This document shows positions 1 to 5,948 of a stretch of DNA of 14,829 bases, one piece after another. Location: positions 1 through 14,829 of the forward strand of contig JAIRYX010000467.1 in assembly GCA_031267635.1 (NCBI GenBank), in the 5' to 3' direction. A program made the position numbers and the translations under genes. The stretch's first letter is position 1, and each line of letters opens with the position of its first letter. The DNA comes from Planctomycetaceae bacterium (GTDB taxonomy: Bacteria; Planctomycetota; Planctomycetia; Pirellulales; Thermoguttaceae). The notes beneath the pieces are model-generated. The model saw only the letters and a program-made list of their open reading frames with translations, was not told the DNA's origin and searched no databases.

Positions 1-2
1 CA

Positions 3-314
3 ATTGGCTTATGTATTTCAGTTTTTTCCAAAACAGAAGATTTCGCGTTGGCAATGGTTCCGATTATCATTATTCCGCAAATTATTCTCGCCGGTTTTAT
101 CAATCCGGTCGAAGGAGTACTAAAAGGAATTTCGACTGTATTGATTTCCGCTTATTGGGGTTATGGCGGAACAACTTCGTTATTGGTAGAATCGACAAGA
201 AAAATAATAGACATGAATAACCATAATTTTCTCATATCAATGATTGCGATCTTGATCCAGTTGCTTATTCTTATCGCCGTACCAATGATGAAATTGATGA
301 AAGAGAAAGAATAA
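3..314 (+). CDS. ABC-2 (ABCG-like) exporter permease, C-terminal part (5' end outside window)
   Basis: The reading frame is open from the window edge to the TAA at 312-314, giving 103 visible residues. It begins with a GLCISVFSKTEDFA stretch followed by a hydrophobic segment with IIIIPQIILAGFINP (about residues 17-37), which resembles the late transmembrane region of ABC-2/ABCG-type permeases. A short soluble loop containing SAYWGYGGT follows, then a last membrane helix (about residues 75-97) and a Lys/Glu-rich tail. In planctomycete-type bacteria such permeases are often fused to FHA and ATP-binding domains (family knowledge); those parts, if present, lie upstream of the window. The substrate cannot be told. 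An ATG at 48 is internal to the family match, so I do not take it as the start. The gene is followed after 51 nt by hairpin repeat copy A. The family call is by motif recognition only. Confidence 0.65.
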   Translation: MGLCISVFSKTEDFALAMVPIIIIPQIILAGFINPVEGVLKGISTVLISAYWGYGGTTSLLVESTRKIIDMNNHNFLISMIAILIQLLILIAVPMMKLMKEKE

Positions 315-365
315 AACATACGCAACACATGAAATAGAAAATACAAAAAGAACAAAATATATTTT

Positions 366-421
366 GTAACTATTTAGTTGCTCAAACCCAATAAATCCGC
401 ACTGAGCAACTGAATAGTTAC
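366..421 (+). repeat. Dispersed hairpin repeat, copy A
   Basis: A 19-nt arm (366-384, GTAACTATTTAGTTGCTCA) is matched by its reverse complement at 403-421 with one difference (a G-U pair in RNA). The arms enclose an 18-nt loop ending in AATAAATCCGCAC. It lies 51 nt after the stop of the permease gene, in the same sense, and about 90 nt before the GTPase start. Only the hairpin module is present; the CGAACGGCT/CCCTTATTTATCA module of copies B and D is absent here. Confidence 0.85.
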
Positions 422-489
422 TTGACTTTTAAGACAGTGTTGATCGTTCATCATGTCCCTTTTTTAATAAAAACTGAATTTTAAAGGAC

Positions 490-495
490 GAGGAG
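490..495 (+). promoter_or_regulatory. Possible ribosome binding site for the TGS GTPase, at long spacing
   Basis: GAGGAG is a good anti-16S match but ends 16 nt before the ATG at 512, which is longer than usual. No in-frame start codon with better spacing was found, so either the spacing is tolerated or initiation does not depend on it. Confidence 0.35.
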
Positions 496-511
496 TAGAA
501 AATTATTTGAT

Positions 512-1510
512 ATGCCAGCGAATCTTACTCAACAATACCACAAAGCGGAAGACCAATATCGGAAAGCAGCCACGCCGGAAGACGAGTTGAAATGGTTGCA
601 AGTTATGTTGGCGGAAATTCCTAAACATAAGGGAACAGATCATTTACAAGCGACGCTGAAAGCGAAAATCTCGCAAGTTAAACAAGAAATTGAAACCACT
701 CGAAAAAGCGGTAAAAAAGTCGCCGGAAAATCCTACAAAATTCAACGTCAAGGTGCGGGAACGGTTGTCATTATTGGAGGACCAAATGCAGGAAAAAGCC
801 AATTGCTCAAGACTTTAACTCACGCATCTCCCGAAGTTGCGCCGTATCCGTTTACAACAACCGAACCGCAACCCGGCATGATGGAATGGGAAGATATTGT
901 TGTGCAACTCATTGACACGCCGCCCATTACGCCGGATTTCTTTGAACAATATATTGTCGGTTATATTCGCAGCGCCGAACTCGTGTTGCTCATGGTTGAT
1001 CTCGACAGCGACGACGGGATCGAACAATTACAAGATGTTTTGGAACGTCTTAATTCGGGAAAAACTCGTTTAGCGTCAACAACGTACATTGATGAAGAAG
1101 ATATTGGTTTAACGTTCACAAAAACGTTTCTCGTTTGCAATAAAATAGACGCCTCCGACGCGAAAGCACGGCTTGATTTACTGCATGAATTTTGTCCGTT
1201 GCCGTTTCAAGAGTTCTGGATTGATGCGACAAACTTTGATTCTCTATTAGATTTTCGCAAAGCGATTTTTGACGCAATGGATGTGATTCGTATTTACACC
1301 AAGTTGCCGCAAAAAAAAGAAGCGGATTTCGACCGTCCGTTCACAATCAAACAAGGAGGAACATTGCTTGAACTGGCGGAATTAATTCACAACGATTATG
1401 TTAAAAACTTCAAAGGAGCAAGAGTTTGGGGCGAGGCAGTCCACGACGGTACGCCGGTTAAAGGAGATTATATTTTGCACGATAAAGATATTGTCGAGTT
1501 GAATATATGA
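512..1510 (+). CDS. TGS-domain GTPase of the DRG/Obg-like group
   Basis: The 332-residue protein has a charged helical N-terminus (1-80), then a P-loop GTPase domain: G1 GGPNAGKS at 89-96, a TTTEPQPG switch-I/G2 region at 115-122, G3 DTPP at 135-138, G4 NKID at 210-213 and a likely G5 around 237-241. A TGS domain (about 275-332) closes the chain. This G domain plus C-terminal TGS order is that of DRG/Obg-like GTPases, which bind ribosomes or RNA; a translation-linked role is an inference from the family. The G3 motif is unusual because the glycine of DxxG is proline. The small TGS C-terminus ends normally at TGA. The protein is soluble, with no signal peptide. The gene stands alone: the upstream permease is about 200 nt away and the downstream region is mobile-element debris. 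Hairpin repeat copy B starts 18 nt after the stop. Family confidence is high; the cellular role is unknown. Confidence 0.85.
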   Translation: MPANLTQQYHKAEDQYRKAATPEDELKWLQVMLAEIPKHKGTDHLQATLKAKISQVKQEIETTRKSGKKVAGKSYKIQRQGAGTVVIIGGPNAGKSQLLKTLTHASPEVAPYPFTTTEPQPGMMEWEDIVVQLIDTPPITPDFFEQYIVGYIRSAELVLLMVDLDSDDGIEQLQDVLERLNSGKTRLASTTYIDEEDIGLTFTKTFLVCNKIDASDAKARLDLLHEFCPLPFQEFWIDATNFDSLLDFRKAIFDAMDVIRIYTKLPQKKEADFDRPFTIKQGGTLLELAELIHNDYVKNFKGARVWGEAVHDGTPVKGDYILHDKDIVELNI

Positions 1511-1528
1511 AGGTTTATTTCCTTATTT

Positions 1529-1662
1529 GTAACTATTCAGTTACCCACCCCAAATAAATCCGCACGGCAACCGCATCGTTACCCGAACGGCTCTACCATT
1601 GCAGCCCTTATTTATCAATTCTCCCTTAGTAGCCAACAAAGCCCCCAAATGGTACCCTTATG
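1529..1662 (+). repeat. Dispersed hairpin repeat, copy B (long form)
   Basis: It starts 18 nt after the GTPase stop codon, in the same sense. The left arm (1529-1545) and right arm (1566-1582) still pair at GTAAC/GTTAC, GTT/AAC and CC/GG but carry several mismatches. The loop holds the conserved CAAATAAATCCGCAC. A second module follows (CGAACGGCT, CTACCATTGC, CCCTTATTTATCA, CCCTTAGTAGCCAACAA), which copy D shares almost base for base. The right boundary near CCCTTATG (about 1662) is approximate. Confidence 0.8.
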
Positions 1663-1810
1663 CCCCAGCAGTTCCAGGTTAAGGAATTTTTTTGTCTGAT
1701 ATAAGTTTTGCGAAGGTAAATTGTTAGAAAAGGTCGTGGTTGGCTGAGTTTTTGAAAATTTTGAGTTTCCCATTTTTTCTGTTATTTTCTCAATTTTTGT
1801 CCTAAATAAC

Positions 1811-2303
1811 ATGGAGGTTTTTATACTGAGTGATTTAATGACTCGTTTTTCCCGTCAGTCTCCAATAAGTGTGATGACGCGTACGTTGCTTGAATATGTT
1901 TTTTCGCCCGACCAACTGAACGCGATTTTCAATAAAAACCGTCTGGCTCAACGAAACCGCCAATGGTTGTTTTTGTCAGTGATTGGCTTAATACTTTTGG
2001 TCTTGTGGTTTATGAACCGGAATACCGACTGATTACGGATACGATTTTGTGTGAAGACGGTCACGCTCATGAGCGTTCGTTGTTTCCGCGATTGTTGGGG
2101 TTGGCAGAAGCGAAGTTGCGCAACCGGATCAACCGCTAAAATTATCGACGTATTACATCGGACTCTTCCTCGTCGAACTCGCAAAATCGGTCGAGTATAA
2201 AAATTTCACCAAACGACCGCCTTCAAAAAAAATACCAATAAGAAAAAACGTAAAAAGGAAGAACCACGTCTCCACAAAAAAGTTACTAAACCAAGAAAAA
2301 TAA
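1811..2303 (+). pseudogene. Degenerate IS4-family transposase (internal deletion plus frameshifts)
   Basis: Three pieces in three frames match consecutive parts of IS4-type DDE transposases, as far as I recall that family. From 1811 the frame reads an N-terminal part including RQSPISVMTRTLLEYVFSPD and LNAIF. The next piece, open to the stop at 2137-2139, reads LVVYEPEYRLITDTILCEDG then HAHERSLFPRLLGLAEA, like the central region before the second catalytic aspartate. The third, ending at TAA 2301-2303, reads VELAKSVEYKNFTKRPPSKK and finishes HVSTKKLL, like the family's basic C-terminus. The total is about 0.5 kb, against roughly 1.2-1.4 kb for an intact gene, so most of the catalytic core is gone. 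No terminal inverted repeats could be fixed. The first fragment's ATG has no clear ribosome binding site. The remnant sits between the GTPase and metK and cannot be functional. Confidence 0.7.
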
Positions 2304-2463
2304 AGCAGTCAGACTTAACTTGAAACTGCTGGGGTTAGCGCTGCATAACGCACGGTATGAACGTATCGGATGAACCTATTTTATATTGGTATTATTTATG
2401 GAAACGTGTTTGCGGGGGATTGCGTGGTCTTGGCGTTTCCAAGGAAGAGCGTGAACACTGGCA

Positions 2464-2601
2464 ATGGATCAATTACCAGTACCAGAGTCAGAAAAATGGA
2501 ACAACGCCGCTACCCCAAAACGGTGCAAACATCGCGGAATGAGTTGGAAAGAAAACGGGATACTCGCTATCGCGCTCTACACCAGTAAAAAAACAAACTA
2601 A
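2464..2601 (+). pseudogene. Short reading frame, possible tail of a second transposase
   Basis: A 45-codon frame ends at TAA 2599-2601. Its centre reads ATPKRCKHRGMSWKENG, which resembles the conserved C-terminal Arg-X-X-Gly-Met-X-Trp region of ISKra4-like transposases. The match is short and by eye. The frame is preceded by open but unrelated-looking frames from about 2350 that may be earlier parts in other phases. No ribosome binding site is visible. It lies in the same mobile-element debris as the IS4 remnant, which favours a relic over a real small gene. Confidence 0.25.
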
Positions 2602-2649
2602 CTAAACTACCCAAGTTTATGTAAAAAATACACACCAACCTAAGAACGC

Positions 2650-2681
2650 TAGGGAATTTTCTTGAATTTCTCCCTATTTTT
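2650..2681 (+). terminator. Candidate intrinsic terminator upstream of metK
   Basis: TAGGGA (2650-2655) pairs with TCCCTA (2671-2676); a further ATT/AAT pairing lies inside it beyond a small bulge. The stem is followed directly by five T (2677-2681). It would insulate metK from transcription coming out of the transposase debris. The stem is short, so confidence is moderate. Confidence 0.45.
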
Positions 2682-2689
2682 ATTGCAAA

Positions 2690-2704
2690 ACCCCCATAGG
2701 GGGT
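2690..2704. repeat. Small perfect hairpin ACCCCC-ata-GGGGGT
   Basis: A 6-bp perfect stem with a 3-nt loop lies 12 nt upstream of the metK -35-like box. There is no T-run after it. It could be part of a regulatory site or the last trace of an insertion-sequence end. Confidence 0.4.
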
Positions 2705-2716
2705 GACTGGGGAATC

Positions 2717-2745
2717 TTGACGAAACGTATATAATACAATAACAT
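2717..2745 (+). promoter_or_regulatory. Candidate metK promoter (TTGACG, 17 nt, TAACAT)
   Basis: A -35-like TTGACG (2717-2722) and a -10-like TAACAT (2740-2745) are 17 nt apart. They would start a leader of about 100 nt before metK that contains the hairpin at 2757-2781. A second possible pair, TTGACA at 2792-2797 with TTAACT at 2815-2820, lies downstream of that hairpin. Both are pattern matches only. Confidence 0.35.
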
Positions 2746-2756
2746 TAAAGGAATTG

Positions 2757-2785
2757 ATTACAATCCTTATAGGATTGTAATTTTT
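2757..2785 (+). terminator. Perfect 11-bp hairpin with T-run in the metK leader
   Basis: ATTACAATCCT (2757-2767) and AGGATTGTAAT (2771-2781) form a perfect 11-bp stem with a TAT loop, followed by a T-run to 2785. This is the shape of an intrinsic terminator, though the stem is AT-rich. It lies between the candidate promoter at 2717-2745 and the metK start, so it could be an attenuator. If transcription really starts from the pair at 2792-2820, it is simply the end of upstream transcripts. Confidence 0.5.
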
Positions 2786-2842
2786 GACAAATTGACAAAG
2801 TCAACTGCAACACATTAACTGTCTTATCAATAAAAAAAGAGT

Positions 2843-2848
2843 GAGGAG
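2843..2848 (+). promoter_or_regulatory. Ribosome binding site that sets the metK start
   Basis: GAGGAG ends 7 nt before the GTG at 2856, the best-spaced site in the window. It overlaps the earlier in-frame GTG at 2841, which therefore cannot be the start. Confidence 0.8.
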
Positions 2849-2855
2849 AAATAAC

Positions 2856-4076
2856 GTGACCAAACGATTATTTACAAGCGAAGCGGTGAGTATGGGACAT
2901 CCTGACAAACTTGCCGATCAAATTTCCGACGCCGTACTCGACGCATTGTTCACCCAAGACCCATATAGCCGTGTCGCGTGCGAAACGCTTGTCACAACAG
3001 GAGTTGCGGTTATCGCCGGTGAAATTACAACAAAAGCCCAAATCGACTATCAAGAAGTTGTTCGAAGGGCAATTGAGAATGCCGGTTACGTCGATGACGA
3101 ATGGGGAATCAATGCCAAAACCGCCGCTGTGCTGGTTTCGCTTGACCGTCAAAGTCCCGATATCGCGCAAGGTGTGAATGAACATAAAGAAGTAGAGTAT
3201 CTTTCAGATGGAAGCGGAAAAGCGGTGGTGAAAGTTTCTGAAAGCAAATCCGCTCACGAAGTCGGTGCCGGTGATCAAGGGTTGATGTTCGGTTATGCCA
3301 TCAATCACACGCCGGAATTGATGCCGCTCCCCATTTCCTTATCTCACAAAATCACAAACCGTTTAACGGAAGCTCGTATCAATAACGAGGTGGCGTGGTT
3401 GCGACCAGACAGTAAAAGTCAAGTGACAGTCGAATTTGACGGAAAAAAACCGGTTCGCATTGATACCGTTGTCGTTTCGACGCAACATGATCCGTCAATT
3501 GATCAAAAAGGGATCGCCGATTACGTTATTCCAAATATTGTGGAACCGCTTTTGCCAAACGAATTAGTCAAAGGCGACATTAAATATTTTATCAATCCGA
3601 CTGGAAAATTTGTCGTCGGCGGCCCGCATGGCGACTGCGGTTTGACCGGTCGCAAGATTATTGTGGATACTTACGGCGGCTGGGCACGGCATGGCGGTGG
3701 AGCGTTCAGTGGTAAAGATCCGACGAAAGTCGATAGAAGTGCGGCGTACATGGCGCGTCACGTTGCGAAAAACGTGGTTGCGGCAGGAATTGCGGAACGT
3801 TGCGAAGTGCAGTTGGCTTACGCGATTGGAATCGCCGATCCGGTCAGCGTGTTGATTGATACGGATGGAACGTCAACGATTGACGAAGAAAAACTCGGAA
3901 AATTGATTGGCGAATTTTTTCCGCTCAGCCCAAGCGGAATCATCAAATATCTGGATTTGCGCCATCCAATTTACCAGAAAACCGCTTACGGTGGACACTT
4001 TGGACGTAATGATTCCGATTTTACGTGGGAAAATACCGATCGTGCCGCCGAACTCAAAAAAGCGGCGGGGTTGTGA
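2856..4076 (+). CDS. metK: S-adenosylmethionine synthetase (methionine adenosyltransferase)
   Basis: The enzyme makes S-adenosylmethionine from methionine and ATP in the cytoplasm, releasing phosphate and diphosphate; it is normally a homotetramer. From the GTG at 2856 the protein has 406 residues, slightly longer than the usual 380-400. All signature motifs are intact: FTSEAVSMGHPDK at 7-18 (N-terminal ATP/metal site), GAGDQGLMFGYA at 137-148, the GGPHGDCGLTGRK loop at 255-267, and GGGAFSGKDPTKVDRSAAY at 280-298 (phosphate-binding region). Residues of about 112-136 form a somewhat extended, charged stretch before GAGDQG. The C-terminus (HFGRNDSDFTWENTD) is complete. The GTG start is chosen because a GAGGAG site lies 7 nt upstream. 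The gene appears monocistronic, with mobile-element debris before it and an AT-rich gap after it. The leader hairpin may regulate it, but no classical SAM-I riboswitch core was recognised. Confidence 0.97.
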   Translation: MTKRLFTSEAVSMGHPDKLADQISDAVLDALFTQDPYSRVACETLVTTGVAVIAGEITTKAQIDYQEVVRRAIENAGYVDDEWGINAKTAAVLVSLDRQSPDIAQGVNEHKEVEYLSDGSGKAVVKVSESKSAHEVGAGDQGLMFGYAINHTPELMPLPISLSHKITNRLTEARINNEVAWLRPDSKSQVTVEFDGKKPVRIDTVVVSTQHDPSIDQKGIADYVIPNIVEPLLPNELVKGDIKYFINPTGKFVVGGPHGDCGLTGRKIIVDTYGGWARHGGGAFSGKDPTKVDRSAAYMARHVAKNVVAAGIAERCEVQLAYAIGIADPVSVLIDTDGTSTIDEEKLGKLIGEFFPLSPSGIIKYLDLRHPIYQKTAYGGHFGRNDSDFTWENTDRAAELKKAAGL

Positions 4077-4467
4077 TAAATCTTTATCCACAAAGTCGCT
4101 AAAACTCACAGAATAATTTTTTAAATATACTTTTCACGCCGAAAAATTACGCTTTTATTTCGCATAAGAATTTCCAATGAATTGTTTTTCCTTGACAAAT
4201 AACATGGTAATTTTTTGTCGTGTAAAGCATATTTCAGATTTCAGATTAGTGAATTGAATCATTGTGAAAATACAAAATCGTTCATTAATTTATCAACAGA
4301 TTTTACAGAAGAAACTTAAAATATTTGTGTGAATCTTTAAAATCTGTTGGTAGTAAAAATTAAACTGTAAATCAACCAAAAATCTTTGTTGATAGTTTGC
4401 CTGACATTATTCGTGCATTCGTGGTAAAAAATATTATACGAACTAGATCCAATGATTTTCAAAAAAT
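4077..4467. other. AT-rich intergenic region after metK
   Basis: This 391-bp gap shows no convincing coding frame. It contains the inverted repeat at 4291-4352, a TTGACA box at 4192-4197 without a good partner, and a tandem 8-mer (ATTCGTGC then ATTCGTGG, 4409-4424). No ribosome binding site is visible before the next gene at 4468. Confidence 0.6.
4291..4352. repeat. 15-bp inverted repeat with 32-nt loop
   Basis: TATCAACAGATTTTA (4291-4305) is complementary to TAAAATCTGTTGGTA (4338-4352) with one G-U-type difference; the inner 12 bp are perfect. There is no T-run directly after the right arm, so it is not a textbook terminator. It could act as a weak 3'-end structure for metK or be a small dispersed repeat. 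Confidence 0.6.
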
Positions 4468-5478
4468 ATGCCATTGGAAACTCCGTTACACCAACCGGAA
4501 CAAGGTCGCAAAGTGACGCACGTCAAATATGCCCAATTACATCGGCTGATCTTATTTTTTCGTTACACGGCGTTGATTGCGCTTTGGGCAACGTTTGCGA
4601 TTTTTCTTGGAAAAATTCTCATTTTCGGAGTGGCAAAAAATCCCGATAAATTATCGCTGGAATACGTGGTGATTTGTTCGATCATCATGTTTTGGTCGGC
4701 GATTTTTTCGCATCACATTTTGGAGTGGGATCATTTGATTACGTCGCTTCGTTATCCCAATGGTCGGTGGCGTTGTCATTGCAACCGGTGTCGTTTTCGG
4801 CGGCGGCATGGAAATATTTCCGTGTTGCAACCGCGCGGTTTGCACCGGGTTTTAGCGAATCGGCACACTTGGGCGTTTATTCCGGCGGTCGTATCGTTTT
4901 TTATGATGCTTCTTTCCACTGACGCGATTTGGTGGTTTTTGGTTTTGCTTGTGATCTTGTTTGCGGCGGGCGATGTTATTTCGTACTACATTTCCAAAAA
5001 AACTGTCATGGCATGCCGAGAGAGACTTAACGAACCGTTACAACCAATTCATCATTCAAAATCGGCGGCAGTGGATCGTCATTCTGGAGACTTTTTTTTT
5101 GACGCAACGAAAATGCCGCTGGAAATGGCAATCGCCGAAGCGAATGCGGAGCAACTCACCGAAATAGAAAACTCTGGAGGCGACGTACATTTATCGATGA
5201 ATCGTGTTGTTTTGCCGAACGGAAAACAGCGATATACCGGTTGGATTAAAACAGCATTTGCGGAAAATCAGCGACAACTAACGCAACACATCTCTTTTTG
5301 TCCGGCATTTGAAACGCTTCCACAAGCATCGCTCGAACCGGAGGGCGAATTAGACGTTACAATTGATCCACCGATCATCATGTTGCACGGAATGCGTTTC
5401 GATGTGAAACGAATTTCGCCACAAATTGAAAATGATGATAACTCGATTATTGTGCATTTTGTTGTTGTGGAAAATTAA
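4468..5478 (+). CDS. Uncharacterised membrane protein with C-terminal soluble domain
   Basis: I do not recognise the family. The 336-residue frame has hydrophobic helices at about 26-55 and 65-83, then at about 136-152 and 154-174, followed by a soluble, mixed-charge domain (about 205-336) ending in HFVVVEN. Between the helix pairs, residues about 95-125 are very rich in Arg, Cys and His (for example GRWRCHCNRCRFRRRHGN), unlike the rest of the protein. The other two forward frames are open across this same stretch, and one of them reads a hydrophobic VIPMVGGVVIATGVVFGGG. This suggests either two compensating frameshifts (real or sequencing) or a genuine basic loop. The start is the first ATG of the open frame; no ribosome binding site is visible, so it is uncertain. 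The gene is convergent with gyrA. Probably a lineage-restricted inner-membrane protein. Confidence 0.6.
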   Translation: MPLETPLHQPEQGRKVTHVKYAQLHRLILFFRYTALIALWATFAIFLGKILIFGVAKNPDKLSLEYVVICSIIMFWSAIFSHHILEWDHLITSLRYPNGRWRCHCNRCRFRRRHGNISVLQPRGLHRVLANRHTWAFIPAVVSFFMMLLSTDAIWWFLVLLVILFAAGDVISYYISKKTVMACRERLNEPLQPIHHSKSAAVDRHSGDFFFDATKMPLEMAIAEANAEQLTEIENSGGDVHLSMNRVVLPNGKQRYTGWIKTAFAENQRQLTQHISFCPAFETLPQASLEPEGELDVTIDPPIIMLHGMRFDVKRISPQIENDDNSIIVHFVVVEN

Positions 5479-5554
5479 AAATCTTGAAACCTTTCCATAG
5501 AAGGTATTATGAACAGTACTTTCAAAAAAAACGTTAAAGCGGCTCAAGATTTTT
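5477..5554. terminator. Terminator-like inverted repeat at the end of the 4468 gene
   Basis: AAAAATCTTGA (5477-5487) and TCAAGATTTTT (5544-5554) are perfect 11-bp complements ending in a T-run, directly at the stop codon. The 56-nt loop contains a smaller ACCTT/AAGGT hairpin (from 5489). The long loop makes it less efficient than a classic terminator, but its place between convergent genes fits a terminator that could work in both directions. Confidence 0.45.
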
Positions 5555-5688
5555 GAAAACACCGTTGAAAAAATTCTGTGAATTTCGGTCTATTACATGA
5601 CAAAACGATTGACAAAAAACAGTAGACACCGGATATACGATTCACGAAGAATAAGAAAATAGAATCAAAGAAAGATGAAAAATATACC

Positions 5689-5835
5689 TTACGCAGGTAA
5701 TATTTTATAATTTTTGAAGTTTTGGAATTCAGGATTCATGAGTGTTGCCGCTTCGTCTTTGTATTGTTGATCAATTTGTTCCAGATAATCGTTGATTCCT
5801 TCCTTAAACTGTTCGAAGGTTTCATAATAAACGTT
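5689..5835 (-). pseudogene. C-terminal fragment of an IS630-type transposase
   Basis: On the minus strand a 48-codon open stretch ends at the TAA complementary to 5689-5691. It reads YETFEQFKEGINDYLEQID followed by EAATLMNPEFQNF, which matches my recollection of the extreme C-terminus of IS630-family DDE transposases (an aromatic/Phe-rich helix, then a Leu-Met-x-x-x-Phe-Gln ending). A TAG codon sits just upstream of the fragment, and beyond it lies hairpin repeat copy C, so the DDE catalytic domain is absent. The fragment has no start and cannot be functional. It shows that this convergent gap has also been an insertion-sequence target. The family call rests on under 50 residues. Confidence 0.5.
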
Positions 5836-5837
5836 CT

Positions 5838-5932
5838 AATGTGATAAATAAGGGCGGCAATAGTAATATTTATTGACTGTACCTATCCAGTTACCGTGCG
5901 AATTTATTTGAGTTGGGCAACTGAATAGGTAC
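5838..5932 (-). repeat. Dispersed hairpin repeat, copy C (minus strand)
   Basis: Read on the minus strand, it starts 16 nt after the gyrA stop and runs in the same sense as gyrA. The arms (5915-5932 and 5879-5896 in plus coordinates) pair with about two mismatches around a loop containing CAAATAAATTCGCAC. Both arms carry GTACC/GGTAC where copy A has GTAAC/GTTAC, a compensatory change. The second module is shortened to ATTGCCGCCCTTATTTATCA and then ends at the IS630 fragment. Confidence 0.85.
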
Positions 5933-5948
5933 TGATTTTCATAAGATT

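Noticed and set aside
366..1662. CRISPR-like array formed by repeat copies A and B
   Set aside because: The copies are more than 1 kb apart, imperfect, and flank a gene; there is no regular spacing and there are no spacers.
1615..1812. 65-codon minus-strand frame after the GTPase
   Set aside because: It overlaps repeat copy B and AT-rich non-coding sequence, with no motif or ribosome binding site.
2730..2735. Perfect TATAAT upstream of metK as the -10 box
   Set aside because: No -35-like box lies 15-19 nt upstream; the nearby TTGACG is only 7 nt away. TTGACG with TAACAT at 17 nt fits better.
2640..2855. SAM riboswitch before metK
   Set aside because: No recognisable SAM-I core was seen and the leader appears too short. 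Other SAM-binding classes cannot be excluded by eye, so none is annotated.
2841..2858. GTG at 2841 as the metK start, five codons upstream
   Set aside because: It overlaps the GAGGAG ribosome binding site; the GTG at 2856 has ideal spacing and gives the normal N-terminus.
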